NCBI GenBank assembly: GCA_937879855.1 | Contig: CALFMO010000002.1 | Location: 1-31,934 of the forward strand | Direction: 5' to 3' | Origin: an uncultured Acidobacteriaceae bacterium | GTDB lineage: Bacteria > Acidobacteriota > Terriglobia > Terriglobales > Acidobacteriaceae | Length of the DNA: 31,934 nucleotides | Shown: piece by piece, positions 1-7,280 of the stretch | How the letters are laid out: the number at the start of each line of letters is the position of its first letter | Numbering within the stretch: the stretch's first letter is position 1 | The notes under the pieces: generated by a model | What the model saw: only the letters and a program-made list of their open reading frames with translations | Database searches by the model: none | Told to the model about the DNA's origin: nothing | Program-made: the position numbers and the translations under genes

Positions 1-158
1 CAGCATCCGATGGGCTACCGTTTCTCCTTACTCACCCTGTTGTTTTCAGGAGTATGTGAACAGATTAAACACTCGAATCCACCAAAGTTTCGTCTAAATT
101 TGTAAACCTTTGTAAAACATGGGGGCCTGCAAAACAAATCGCATTACTCTGCGGATTT

Positions 159-986
159 TCAGTTTGGCAGCGAAACCGGTCTCGTCGCCATCAATTCTGC
201 AAAGCGTTTATCCTTTCGCAGCGATGCAAACTCTTCATCCTTGTACACATTCTTCAAATCTTTGTAGCCCTCTTCCATCGCCTTTCTCAGATATTCCAGC
301 GAGCGGTCGGAATAGCCCATCTTGGCGTAGAGTTTCGCGACCGTGTAGTCGTAATGGGCGCGATCGCCAGGGCTGGGCAACTGCGCCTGCACGCCTCCGC
401 GTGAAGTCCTCTCGAAAACGTCGGGATCGAGTTGCACCGCTTTCTCGTACGCGAGCACAGCGGGCTCGAACTCTCTCTTGGCGAAGAGCGCCGCTCCCAG
501 GTTGCTGAAGAAGGACGCAGACGTGCTATCAATCGCAATGGCTCTGCGGTATTCCTTAACGGCAGCACCGTATTTTCTTTCTTCGTAAAAGACCACTCCG
601 CGATTGTTGAAGGCATCGGCAAACTTGCGATCAGCCTTGATCGCTTGATCGAATGACTTCTTTGCCTCGCGATAGCGCTGGATCATCAATTCAGTAATGC
701 CGATCTTGTTCAGCAAACGCGCAGGATTCGGCTGCTTGACCAGCGCCGCGCGATAGTAGTCGAGCGCGTCGAGGTAAAGTTTCTCCATGCGCAACTGATC
801 CGCCCGCGCCTCCAGGTCGGCGGCAGTAGCATCCGGCGCCGGTGGATCGATCGACCGCAGTATCGGGGGCTTAATCTGAACTTGTTCGGAGTGGGGAGCC
901 TGGGCCCACGACGAACTCAAGAGGACACAGACACACAGGGTTAGAACGGAAACAGGAACCAGCCAAAAACGCGGGCAGGACGACAT
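159..986 (-). CDS. Exported TPR-repeat protein
   Basis: A 275-residue protein. An N-terminal hydrophobic segment (about residues 8-28, ending SSSWAQA) reads as a Sec signal peptide, so the product is probably periplasmic. From about residue 55 the chain is helical, with consecutive TPR-like units carrying the usual small/large pattern (for example ARLLNKIGITEL, ADAFNNRGVVFYEERKYGAA, ASFFSNLGAALFAKREFEPA). At least three or four TPRs are visible. The C-terminal part (DLKNVYKDEEFASLRKDKRF) resembles the 'distance between TPRs and last residues' tail of many bacterial TPR proteins. TPR modules mediate protein-protein contacts, and no enzymatic domain is seen. It lies downstream of the penicillin-binding protein on the same strand, but a 155-bp gap holding an odd heptad repeat separates them, so an operon is uncertain. 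Its partner cannot be told from the sequence. Confidence 0.85.
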   Translation of the reverse strand: MSSCPRFWLVPVSVLTLCVCVLLSSSWAQAPHSEQVQIKPPILRSIDPPAPDATAADLEARADQLRMEKLYLDALDYYRAALVKQPNPARLLNKIGITELMIQRYREAKKSFDQAIKADRKFADAFNNRGVVFYEERKYGAAVKEYRRAIAIDSTSASFFSNLGAALFAKREFEPAVLAYEKAVQLDPDVFERTSRGGVQAQLPSPGDRAHYDYTVAKLYAKMGYSDRSLEYLRKAMEEGYKDLKNVYKDEEFASLRKDKRFAELMATRPVSLPN

Positions 987-1053
987 AGGCCACCCCCAGC
1001 TAGTGACCTAATTCTGGCACACTTTCAGACTATCGGCGAAGGATTTTGCAGGA

Positions 1054-1137
1054 GGGTTTTGGGTGTTGGGTTCTGGGGGTTGGGCTGCGGTAACCGCGCC
1101 ATCGGCGGAAGACCTAATGCCTAAGACCTAACACCCA
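1054..1137. repeat. Degenerate heptad tandem arrays, inverted arms, with G-quadruplex pattern
   Basis: The gap between the TPR gene and the penicillin-binding protein gene holds five 7-bp units on the plus strand at 1054-1088 (GGGTTTT, GGGTGTT, GGGTTCT, GGGGGTT, GGGCTGC). About 21 bp later come four related units in the opposite orientation at 1110-1137 (on the minus strand TGGGTGT, TAGGTCT, TAGGCAT, TAGGTCT). The G-tracts at 1054-1079 are separated by exactly four bases each, which fits a G-quadruplex motif, and the two arms can partly pair. The period is directly visible; any function is unknown. Confidence 0.7.
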
Positions 1138-1141
1138 GTTC

Positions 1142-3718
1142 TCAGTGAGGCGCAGGCTGCCCCGTCTGGGCTGGATCCGCCGGCTTCTGCGCGGGCGCAG
1201 AACTCTTGTCGTCCTTGAAAATCCCGGCGATCTTGCCGAAGAACCCCTTCTTTTTCTGCGCGTTCTGAGGATTATTCGGGTCTTCCTGAATGGCCGCATC
1301 GCCCGGGGCTGGGGGGAGAGCCTGAGGCTTGCTTCCACCCCCGAAAAGCTTCGAGAAGAACCCTCTCATTCCCTCTTGTGCGTCACAAGTCTCGCGCGGC
1401 TCAGTTCCCGCCACGAAGGCGGAAACATAGTCATCCGGGCAAGTCGGTGTCGCCAACCGGTTCGTAATCTTGTCCAACTGCACATCCACCACGCCGGTAG
1501 GCTGCTGGAATGCCCGCATGTCGGAATACTGCGGCAGAGCAGCCGCTTTCTTCATGAACTCCGTCCAGATAGGCGCGGCGGTCATCGCGCCGCTCAGGCG
1601 CAAGTCGCTGTAATCGTCATAACCCACCCACACAATGCACAGCAGATTCGACGTGTAACCCGCGAACCATCCGTCGTGCGAACTGCCGGTCTTTCCCGCC
1701 GCGGGTGCCGTGAACCCTCGCAGCCGCACCGCTGTATACCCCAGCCCGTAGTTGATTACGCCCTCCATCATGTTGGTCATGACGTAGGAAATTCTCGGGT
1801 CGAGCACCTGCCGCTGGTCGGTGTTATAGTTCGCGATCACATCGCCTTTGCCATTGCGCACGGAGCGCAACAATATCGGCGACAGCCGCACCCCGTTGTT
1901 CGCAAATGTCGTGTATGCGCCCGCCATGTCCAGCGGCGACGCGTCATACGAGCCCAGCGCCATCGCCGGCGTGGCCTTCACCGACACGATCCCAGCCGAC
2001 TTTGCCAGGTTTGCCACCTTGTCGTAGCCAACCTCTTCCGCCACCTTCACGGTCGCGTTGTTCAGCGACATTGCCAGCGCGTATCGCAAGGAAACATCGC
2101 CGTGATATTCCTCTTTGTAGTTGCGCGGCTCGTAAATCTGGTCGCCGTAGGCGAAGCTCGAGGGCGCATCGGTGACAACCGAAGCCGGAGTCAGTACTGT
2201 CGGCGAGCCGTCCAGCGCACTGTTCATCGCCGCGGCATATACAAACGGCTTGAAGATCGATCCCGTCGGCCGCTTCGACACTGCGTGATTCAACTGGCTC
2301 CAACCGTAGTCGCGTCCCCCAACCAACGCCAGCACCGCTCCGGTGTGCGGATCGAGCGCAACCAGCGCGACCTGCGCCTGTGGCCCCGGCAACACCTTGG
2401 TTTCGAACTTCTTCCCTACTTTCACCTTTTTCGTGCGCAGTTTCTTCACCTGCGCATCCACCAGCTTGATGCCCGACTCCACGGCTTCCGCCGCAGCCTT
2501 TTGTAACTCTGGATCGAGTGTCGTATAAACGCGGTATGACTGATCATTCAACTCGTTCTCGTTGAACTTGCTGATCAACTGGTCTCGCAACATGTCCACG
2601 TAATACGGCGCGTCGCTGGCCTCCACGTTCGGTGGCGCCAGCTTCAACGGCGCAGCCTTGGCTTTATCCGCCTGCTCGCGGGTGATGGCGTGCGTCTCCA
2701 CCATCGACTCCAGCACCAGGTTCCGCCGCTCCATGGCGCGCTCTGGATGCCGGTAGGGCGAGAGATAACTGGGACGCTGAATCAATCCCGCCAGCAATGC
2801 CGCCTCGGGCAGCGTAATGTCTTTCAGGTCTTTGTTGAAGTATGCCTTCGACGCCTCCGCGAATCCGCTGATCGAGAACGATCCTCTCTGCCCCAGATCT
2901 ACCCAGTTCGCGTAGAACTCGAAAATCTGTTTTTTCGTGAACTTCTGTTCCAATTCCTCCGCGATCAGCATCTCCGTCAGCTTGCGCCGGATGGTCTTCT
3001 CGGGAGTCAGAAAGAAACCGCGCGAAAGCTGCATGGTGAGGGTCGAGCCGCCCTGCTCGTGCCGTCCGCGCACCACGTCGATCCACGCCGCCTCCGCCAT
3101 GCGCAGAAAATTCACTCCGCTATGCTCAAAGAAGCGCCGGTCTTCAATCGCCAGCACCGCCTGCACCATCATGGGAGGAATGTCGTTGTACTTCACTAAC
3201 TCGCGCTTCGAGCGCTGCTCTGCGTCGAACAGCGCCGTCACCAATTGCGGCTCGAGTTCGTATGCGGACAGATCATTGCCGTTGCTGCTGATCTGGTCTA
3301 CCTGCCCGTCGTGAATCATGATGCGGGCCGGTTCCGGGCTGTGATAGGACTCTGGCCCGGGGGTAATCTCAATCCCGTCCTTCAACAGGTGAAAACTGCC
3401 GAGAGGAGATTGGGCATCCTTATCTGCGTAGCCGGCACGTCGCAACTCGTTAGCAATTTCCCGCAGCTCAATCTTCTCGCCATCCCGTACGGTCTTCGGC
3501 AGCGCGTAAATCTTCGCCGAATTCGCGAACACCGGGGTACGAAACCTTTTCTCGATAATCTGGTCGTACTTGATGTAAAAGTAAGAAAACAATACCGTAA
3601 ACGACACTGCGAGTATAAGAAATACGACCAAGGCCGCTCGCAACACGGGGTCGTGGGGCATCCAGCGGAAGACCCTGCCTCCATCTCTGGCCTTCGGTAT
3701 TCTGATCTTGATCGTCAC
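1142..3718 (-). CDS. Bifunctional class A penicillin-binding protein (transglycosylase/transpeptidase)
   Basis: An 858-residue peptidoglycan synthase that polymerises lipid II and cross-links stem peptides at the outer face of the inner membrane. A short cytoplasmic N-terminus precedes one membrane anchor (about residues 27-49). Residues 64-150 resemble the UB2H domain of PBP1b. The GT51 domain follows, with the catalytic Glu192 in EDRRFFEHSG and the EQGGSTLTMQ motif near 221-230. The transpeptidase domain has all three motifs: SIFK (Ser487, Lys490), SLN (551-553) and KTG (676-678). The C-terminal 60 or so residues are Pro/Ala/Lys-rich and probably disordered. The start codon is GTG; the Shine-Dalgarno is weak. 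Both activities look intact. The presence of UB2H favours a PBP1b-like over a PBP1a-like architecture, so I leave the gene symbol empty. Confidence 0.95.
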   Translation of the reverse strand: MTIKIRIPKARDGGRVFRWMPHDPVLRAALVVFLILAVSFTVLFSYFYIKYDQIIEKRFRTPVFANSAKIYALPKTVRDGEKIELREIANELRRAGYADKDAQSPLGSFHLLKDGIEITPGPESYHSPEPARIMIHDGQVDQISSNGNDLSAYELEPQLVTALFDAEQRSKRELVKYNDIPPMMVQAVLAIEDRRFFEHSGVNFLRMAEAAWIDVVRGRHEQGGSTLTMQLSRGFFLTPEKTIRRKLTEMLIAEELEQKFTKKQIFEFYANWVDLGQRGSFSISGFAEASKAYFNKDLKDITLPEAALLAGLIQRPSYLSPYRHPERAMERRNLVLESMVETHAITREQADKAKAAPLKLAPPNVEASDAPYYVDMLRDQLISKFNENELNDQSYRVYTTLDPELQKAAAEAVESGIKLVDAQVKKLRTKKVKVGKKFETKVLPGPQAQVALVALDPHTGAVLALVGGRDYGWSQLNHAVSKRPTGSIFKPFVYAAAMNSALDGSPTVLTPASVVTDAPSSFAYGDQIYEPRNYKEEYHGDVSLRYALAMSLNNATVKVAEEVGYDKVANLAKSAGIVSVKATPAMALGSYDASPLDMAGAYTTFANNGVRLSPILLRSVRNGKGDVIANYNTDQRQVLDPRISYVMTNMMEGVINYGLGYTAVRLRGFTAPAAGKTGSSHDGWFAGYTSNLLCIVWVGYDDYSDLRLSGAMTAAPIWTEFMKKAAALPQYSDMRAFQQPTGVVDVQLDKITNRLATPTCPDDYVSAFVAGTEPRETCDAQEGMRGFFSKLFGGGSKPQALPPAPGDAAIQEDPNNPQNAQKKKGFFGKIAGIFKDDKSSAPAQKPADPAQTGQPAPH

Positions 3719-3908
3719 GGTTTGAGAGCTTTCGCTGATCTGAACGACTTATGGGTGGAACAATTCCTCATTCTTTCAGACGTTGGGATGCCCAAAAAGG
3801 TTTGTGTCGCTGCTCCAGCCAGCAAATTTCGCACTCATGGTGACTTTCGAACAGTTCGCAAGCCACTGCAGGAATACCATTATTGTACCGCTATCCCAGA
3901 AATGAAAA

Positions 3909-3933
3909 GAGACCCGCAGTACATGCGAGTCTC
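3909..3933 (-). terminator. Rho-independent terminator of the beta-propeller lipoprotein gene
   Basis: A 10-bp stem with one G-T pair (GAGACTCGCA / TGCGGGTCTC on the minus strand) and a 5-nt loop, followed on the minus strand by TTTTCATT. It lies about 85 bp after the stop of the minus-strand gene ending at 4018 and before the GTG of the penicillin-binding protein, so it should separate the two transcripts. The rest of the gap 3719-4017 shows no credible gene. Confidence 0.7.
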
Positions 3934-4017
3934 CAAGCCGTCAACAGCTTTCACCCGCCTAGGGCCGAAGATCGAGCGAACTGGCTCTGCGCTCCTCGGC
4001 CTTTTCGTCGAGTCTCC

Positions 4018-5199
4018 TTAGTGCGGATCGGTTACAGCAAACTCCCCGCCAGACGGCCCGAGACCCGTTATCGGCTTGCTACTGACACTCAATGCGCCAG
4101 TCGTGGTATTGACGGCCGCCACGGCCACTTCAGCGCTGGGCTGCGTGAACAGGTAGGCGCCGCTCTGATCGAATTGTCCCTGGGTGCCTACGACAGCGGT
4201 GAAAGGTGAACCCGCCACCGCAGTCACCGCTCCGGTTGTAGTGTTGATCTGGTAACCCTCCGTACCAAGGCTAGTACTTGAGACAGTTGCGTTGAATGTG
4301 TAAACAAATTTTCCGCTCGGGTGGACGGTCAAGCTGGAGGGAATAAGGGTCGTCGCAAATGGCGAGCCCGCCACCTGCGCAATCGCTCCTGTCGTTTGGT
4401 CAACGGAGAAAACGTAGATATGGTTGTCGCTGCCAACGCCGTTATTTGCCCCGTTGCCGGTTACGCCAAATAGAAAATTGCCGGTAGGCTCGCTCTCGAG
4501 CTGAGCGATACTGATGGAGAAGGGACTACCTGCCACCGATGTAAGAGTACCGGTTGAACCAATGGCAAACACGGTTACCGTGGTGCCGAGGTTCGATTCC
4601 GTTACATAGAGATATTTGCCCAGACCGTCGGTAGTAAGCTGACCGGCGAAAGCCGCGGTTGGAGACGAGCCTACGGTACTCAGCGCTCCACTCGTTTGAT
4701 CGATTGCAAAAACTGTAACCTGCTGGCCGTTTGCCGCGCTTTCAAATAAGAATTTTCCCGCTGGATCCGAAGCAATTGAATCCATTTCCGCGTTGGGCGA
4801 GACGAAAGGGCTGCCCGTAATGGGGGTTAAAGCTCCAGTCCCGCTAGCGATCGAGTAGGCGTACGTCTTTAAACCGATCGCCTGATACAGCCATTTCTTC
4901 TGAACGATCAACATGCTCCCGCCGCCGGTTTGCAGCAGATTGGGGTGCACGAAATTTGGGACGAGACTTAAATTGCCGGACGTATCGACGAAAGCGGCGT
5001 CGATGACTCCCGAGTTCAAGAAGTAGTCAAACGCGGCGACATTGGTTGCTGTGCCACCGTTCCCGAGCCCGCCCCCGCTTGACGAACTACAGGTTGAACT
5101 GCCAAACGTTGCGCCACACGTATAGTGGCCGCAGCCTGCCTGCCACATCGTTGCCAGCACCACCACTGAACTAAGGAGTACTCGAACTCGCATCGTCAT
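4018..5199 (-). CDS. Beta-propeller (lactonase/YVTN-like) putative lipoprotein
   Basis: A 393-residue protein. I chose the ATG at 5199 because GGGAG sits 5 nt upstream and a signal peptide follows immediately; the open frame extends further upstream but without these signals. Residues 1-23 are a hydrophobic signal ending WQAGC; the cysteine could be lipidated, although the -3 position is Gln rather than the usual Leu. A Ser/Gly-rich linker follows. The rest is a repeated blade pattern with recurring 'TGALTPITGSPF', 'TGAIAQVAGSPF' and 'TGAVTAVAGSPF' elements, each paired with 'PTGNFLF' or 'PSGKFVY'. This is the hallmark of the 6-phosphogluconolactonase-like seven-bladed propeller family expanded in Acidobacteriota. 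No lactonase activity can be asserted; many members are surface proteins of unknown role. It is a single-gene unit with its own promoter and terminator. Confidence 0.85.
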   Translation of the reverse strand: MTMRVRVLLSSVVVLATMWQAGCGHYTCGATFGSSTCSSSSGGGLGNGGTATNVAAFDYFLNSGVIDAAFVDTSGNLSLVPNFVHPNLLQTGGGSMLIVQKKWLYQAIGLKTYAYSIASGTGALTPITGSPFVSPNAEMDSIASDPAGKFLFESAANGQQVTVFAIDQTSGALSTVGSSPTAAFAGQLTTDGLGKYLYVTESNLGTTVTVFAIGSTGTLTSVAGSPFSISIAQLESEPTGNFLFGVTGNGANNGVGSDNHIYVFSVDQTTGAIAQVAGSPFATTLIPSSLTVHPSGKFVYTFNATVSSTSLGTEGYQINTTTGAVTAVAGSPFTAVVGTQGQFDQSGAYLFTQPSAEVAVAAVNTTTGALSVSSKPITGLGPSGGEFAVTDPH

Positions 5200-5257
5200 G
5201 ACTTCTCCCACCGGAATCTCTGGCCGCCGTCTCGTGAAAAACTCATTTCCCAAGCCG

Positions 5258-5293
5258 ATGTTAGAGTTCGTCGTAACCTTGTGACAAGTTACG
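5258..5293 (-). promoter_or_regulatory. Candidate promoter with overlapping palindrome for the propeller lipoprotein
   Basis: On the minus strand a -35-like TTGTCA (5282-5287) and a -10-like TAACAT (5258-5263) are 18 bp apart, about 60 bp upstream of the chosen start. A near-perfect palindrome at 5272-5293 (CGTAAC-TTGT/ACAA-GTTACG, one bulged base) covers the -35 box, as a repressor operator would. Both are by-eye matches. Confidence 0.35.
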
Positions 5294-5608
5294 AACGTCA
5301 TTTTACGCAGTGGTCTCGCGGCCTTTTCGAGTGGTCGCACCGCGATTGTTCTTATCTCGGCGCTCACCGATTTACGTGAGCAATTTGCGTTGGCGCAGAA
5401 CTTTCGTGCCCGATCTTCGACTCGAAATCAGCAAACTTTCCAACCTGGCAATCGGTGACGAGGAGGTAGGGAACTTCGTCGACTCACCGGCTTCACGTGA
5501 ATCTTATTTTGTCGGACTAGGTCTAGACTTCCAACCTTAGCCTGAGAAAAGGAGCCAAGAGGGTTCCCCAGCAGCGGCTACGGATGAATCTAAGCCCGAT
5601 CGCTCCCT
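5294..5608. other. Intergenic stretch, no gene seen
   Basis: About 315 bp between the DinB-like gene and the propeller gene promoter. Short open frames exist but have no ribosome-binding site and no recognisable composition. The only structure I see is two similar sites about 120 bp apart: CTCACCGATTTACGTGAG at 5364-5381 and CTCACCGGCTTCACGTGA at 5483-5500, both with CTCAC...GTGA inverted ends. Confidence 0.4.
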
Positions 5609-6169
5609 TCAGCGGGTGGCCTGGAAGTAGTTTTCTTCCAGGATTCGGCGATGGTGCAACTCGTGGCCGGCGATTATGTAGGCCAGAGCTCGGACGGTTA
5701 CTTCGTTCTTATTGGCAACGCCGCGGCGGGTCCAGGCAGGTTCCTCCACGTTGCGGAGGAGGGTTAGGGTGGAGTGGCGGACGGCGATGTAGTCGTCGAT
5801 GATCGCCGCCAGGGAGGTGACGGCGAAGGGGCCATTGCGGACGTAGTCGTCCTGCTCGAAGCCTTCCATGGGCGTCTGGTCGCCGCGGGCGATGCGCAGG
5901 GCGCGGTAGGCGAAGACGCGCTCGGTGTCGCAGACGTGGCCGAGCACCTGTTTCGCCGTCCATTTGTCGGGAGCGTAGCGGAAGTCGCCTTCCGCTTCGT
6001 CGCGGCCGCAGAGCAGCATCAGGGTCTGGCGGCGCTGGGCATCGAGGGTCGCCAGAATGTCGGAACCGGCGACTAGTGAAATGTAGCGGTCATAGTAGGG
6101 CGCGTACTCGCCCGGCTCAGGGTGTGCGATGGTCAACGATGGGGGAGTGATGACTGCGGCTTCTGACAT
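5609..6169 (-). CDS. DinB-like (DinB_2) four-helix metal-binding protein
   Basis: A 186-residue protein of the DinB/YfiT-like four-helix bundle family. The pattern is characteristic. A 'W..KQVLGHVCDTERVFAYRAL' helix carries the first His ligand. It is followed by 'GPFAVTSLAAIIDDYIAVR', and near the C-terminus 'YIIAGHELHHRRILEENY' supplies the remaining His ligands. Members use a His triad to bind a divalent metal; some are bacillithiol/mycothiol-dependent transferases, but most are uncharacterised, so no reaction is claimed. The ATG at 6169 has GGAG six bases upstream and is preferred over a TTG four codons earlier. It stands alone between oppositely placed intergenic regions. Confidence 0.85.
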   Translation of the reverse strand: MSEAAVITPPSLTIAHPEPGEYAPYYDRYISLVAGSDILATLDAQRRQTLMLLCGRDEAEGDFRYAPDKWTAKQVLGHVCDTERVFAYRALRIARGDQTPMEGFEQDDYVRNGPFAVTSLAAIIDDYIAVRHSTLTLLRNVEEPAWTRRGVANKNEVTVRALAYIIAGHELHHRRILEENYFQATR

Positions 6170-6559
6170 GCCTGGCTCCAACTTCCCTAAAGTATCGAAT
6201 CAAGCAGGATTGATACCCGTCTCTCAAAATATAACTGGTCTATCGTTAGACGAGTTACGGAGAATTTCGTTTTCCCGACGTCTGGGGGCATCCAGCATAC
6301 CTTGGTGAGTTGCGAAATGGGAGCGGCGGAGGAGTTTTTCCGGGAATCGTTACATGGCGATGAGCAGAAAGTATGCAGCCCAGAGCGTGGACTGACGCGA
6401 AGGTTTGAGTACTAATGGACGTACCCATGGAGGAACTCTCGATTGAAAATAAAGGATTTTCCACAGCACTCACCTGAGGTTGCGGGAGTACAATTCGCTT
6501 TGGTCACGTAAGTGCGGCCAGTGACTCCTAATCCCAAAAAGGAAGGATCTTTTAACCCC
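6170..6559. other. Intergenic region upstream of bactofilin
   Basis: About 390 bp between divergent genes. A good -10 sequence TACAAT lies at 6489-6494, about 65 bp before the bactofilin ATG, without a convincing -35. A 72-codon minus-strand open frame here has no ribosome-binding site and no recognisable features, so I do not call it. Nothing else is seen. Confidence 0.4.
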
Positions 6560-7099
6560 ATGTGGAAGCCGACCAATCAGCCTACGACGCCTGCCCGCCC
6601 TGCCGAGCCGGAACGCCCGACTCCGTCTGCGCCCAGCGCGCCAACCATGACATCGACGGCGAGTGAACCCGCCGCTTCTCGACCCATGAGCACGACCACG
6701 GCCGACCAGGCGACGATCGGCAAGTCGCTGGTGATTAAAGGCGAGGTGACGGGCTCGGAGTCACTCTACATTGACGGGCGCGTGGAAGGTTCGATCAACC
6801 TTGCCGGCAATCGCGTGACGGTGGGCCGCAATGGAGTGGTTGCCGCCAACATTAATGCGCGCGAGATCGTGGTGCTGGGCAAAGTGCGCGGGAACCTGAC
6901 GGCCAGTGATCGCGTGGACATTCGCAGCGACGGTTCGCTGACGGGCGACGTAATTGCGGCGCGCATCTCGATTGAAGACGGCGCGTTCTTCAAGGGCGGC
7001 ATCGACATCCGCAAGGGCGGACAGCCGCAACAACAGAAGGCGAACGGCGAAGACAAGGCTGCTTCGGCCGAGCCGGCCGCAGTTGGCGCCCGGGCATAG
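6560..7099 (+). CDS. Bactofilin family cytoskeletal protein
   Basis: A 179-residue bactofilin (PF04519). The first 60 residues are Pro/Thr/Ser/Ala-rich and disordered. They are followed by the compact right-handed beta-helix core, visible as regularly spaced hydrophobic/glycine turns: TIGKSLVIKGEVTGSESLYI, DGRVEGSINL, NRVTVGRNGVVAANINA, REIVVLGKVRGNL, DRVDIRSDGSLTGDV, ARISIEDGAFFKGGIDI. A charged Ala/Glu-rich tail ends the protein. Bactofilins polymerise without nucleotide and scaffold cell-wall and morphogenesis enzymes. The ATG at 6560 is chosen because GGAAGGA lies upstream (spacing rather long, about 12 nt); an in-frame GTG at 6512 has no such signal. A strong terminator follows, so it is probably monocistronic. 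Confidence 0.93.
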   Translation: MWKPTNQPTTPARPAEPERPTPSAPSAPTMTSTASEPAASRPMSTTTADQATIGKSLVIKGEVTGSESLYIDGRVEGSINLAGNRVTVGRNGVVAANINAREIVVLGKVRGNLTASDRVDIRSDGSLTGDVIAARISIEDGAFFKGGIDIRKGGQPQQQKANGEDKAASAEPAAVGARA

Positions 7100-7129
7100 T
7101 TTCGCCGCAAGAAAATTGGCCGGTGTCGA

Positions 7130-7166
7130 GAAGCGGGCATCCGCACGGATGCCCGTTTCCTTTTTT
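7130..7166 (+). terminator. Rho-independent terminator after bactofilin
   Basis: A perfect 10-bp stem (CGGGCATCCG / CGGATGCCCG at 7134-7143 and 7146-7155) extended by GAAG/TTTC, then a pyrimidine tract ending in six T residues at 7161-7166. It lies 31 bp after the bactofilin stop and insulates the kinase gene. Confidence 0.9.
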
Positions 7167-7230
7167 GAAGAACAGTAGACTCTGAACCTCCTCCCGCCGT
7201 ACTCATCCTAAGATCGGATAATCCACTCGT

Positions 7231-7260
7231 TTGACGCAGATCGAAAACGCGTCCTAGCAT
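7231..7260 (+). promoter_or_regulatory. Candidate sigma70-type promoter of the kinase gene
   Basis: TTGACG (7231-7236) and TAGCAT (7255-7260) are separated by 18 bp and lie just after the bactofilin terminator, with a ribosome-binding site AAGGAG about 10 bp further on. Judged by eye against the TTGACA/TATAAT consensus. Confidence 0.5.
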
Positions 7261-7280
7261 GGGATGCGAAGGAGTCCTGT

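Noticed and set aside
1145..2506. 453-codon plus-strand open frame
   Set aside because: Lies wholly antisense to the penicillin-binding protein gene, is Arg/His-rich without domains and has no ribosome-binding site; a shadow of GC-biased codons.
3245..4021. 258-codon plus-strand open frame
   Set aside because: Mostly antisense to the penicillin-binding protein start and then crosses the terminator hairpin at 3909; no recognisable protein features.
5310..5540. 76-codon plus-strand frame in the intergenic region
   Set aside because: No ribosome-binding site, no family resemblance, unusual composition; not separable from chance.
6255..6473. 72-codon minus-strand frame upstream of bactofilin
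   Set aside because: No start signal and no recognisable features; the region looks regulatory rather than coding.
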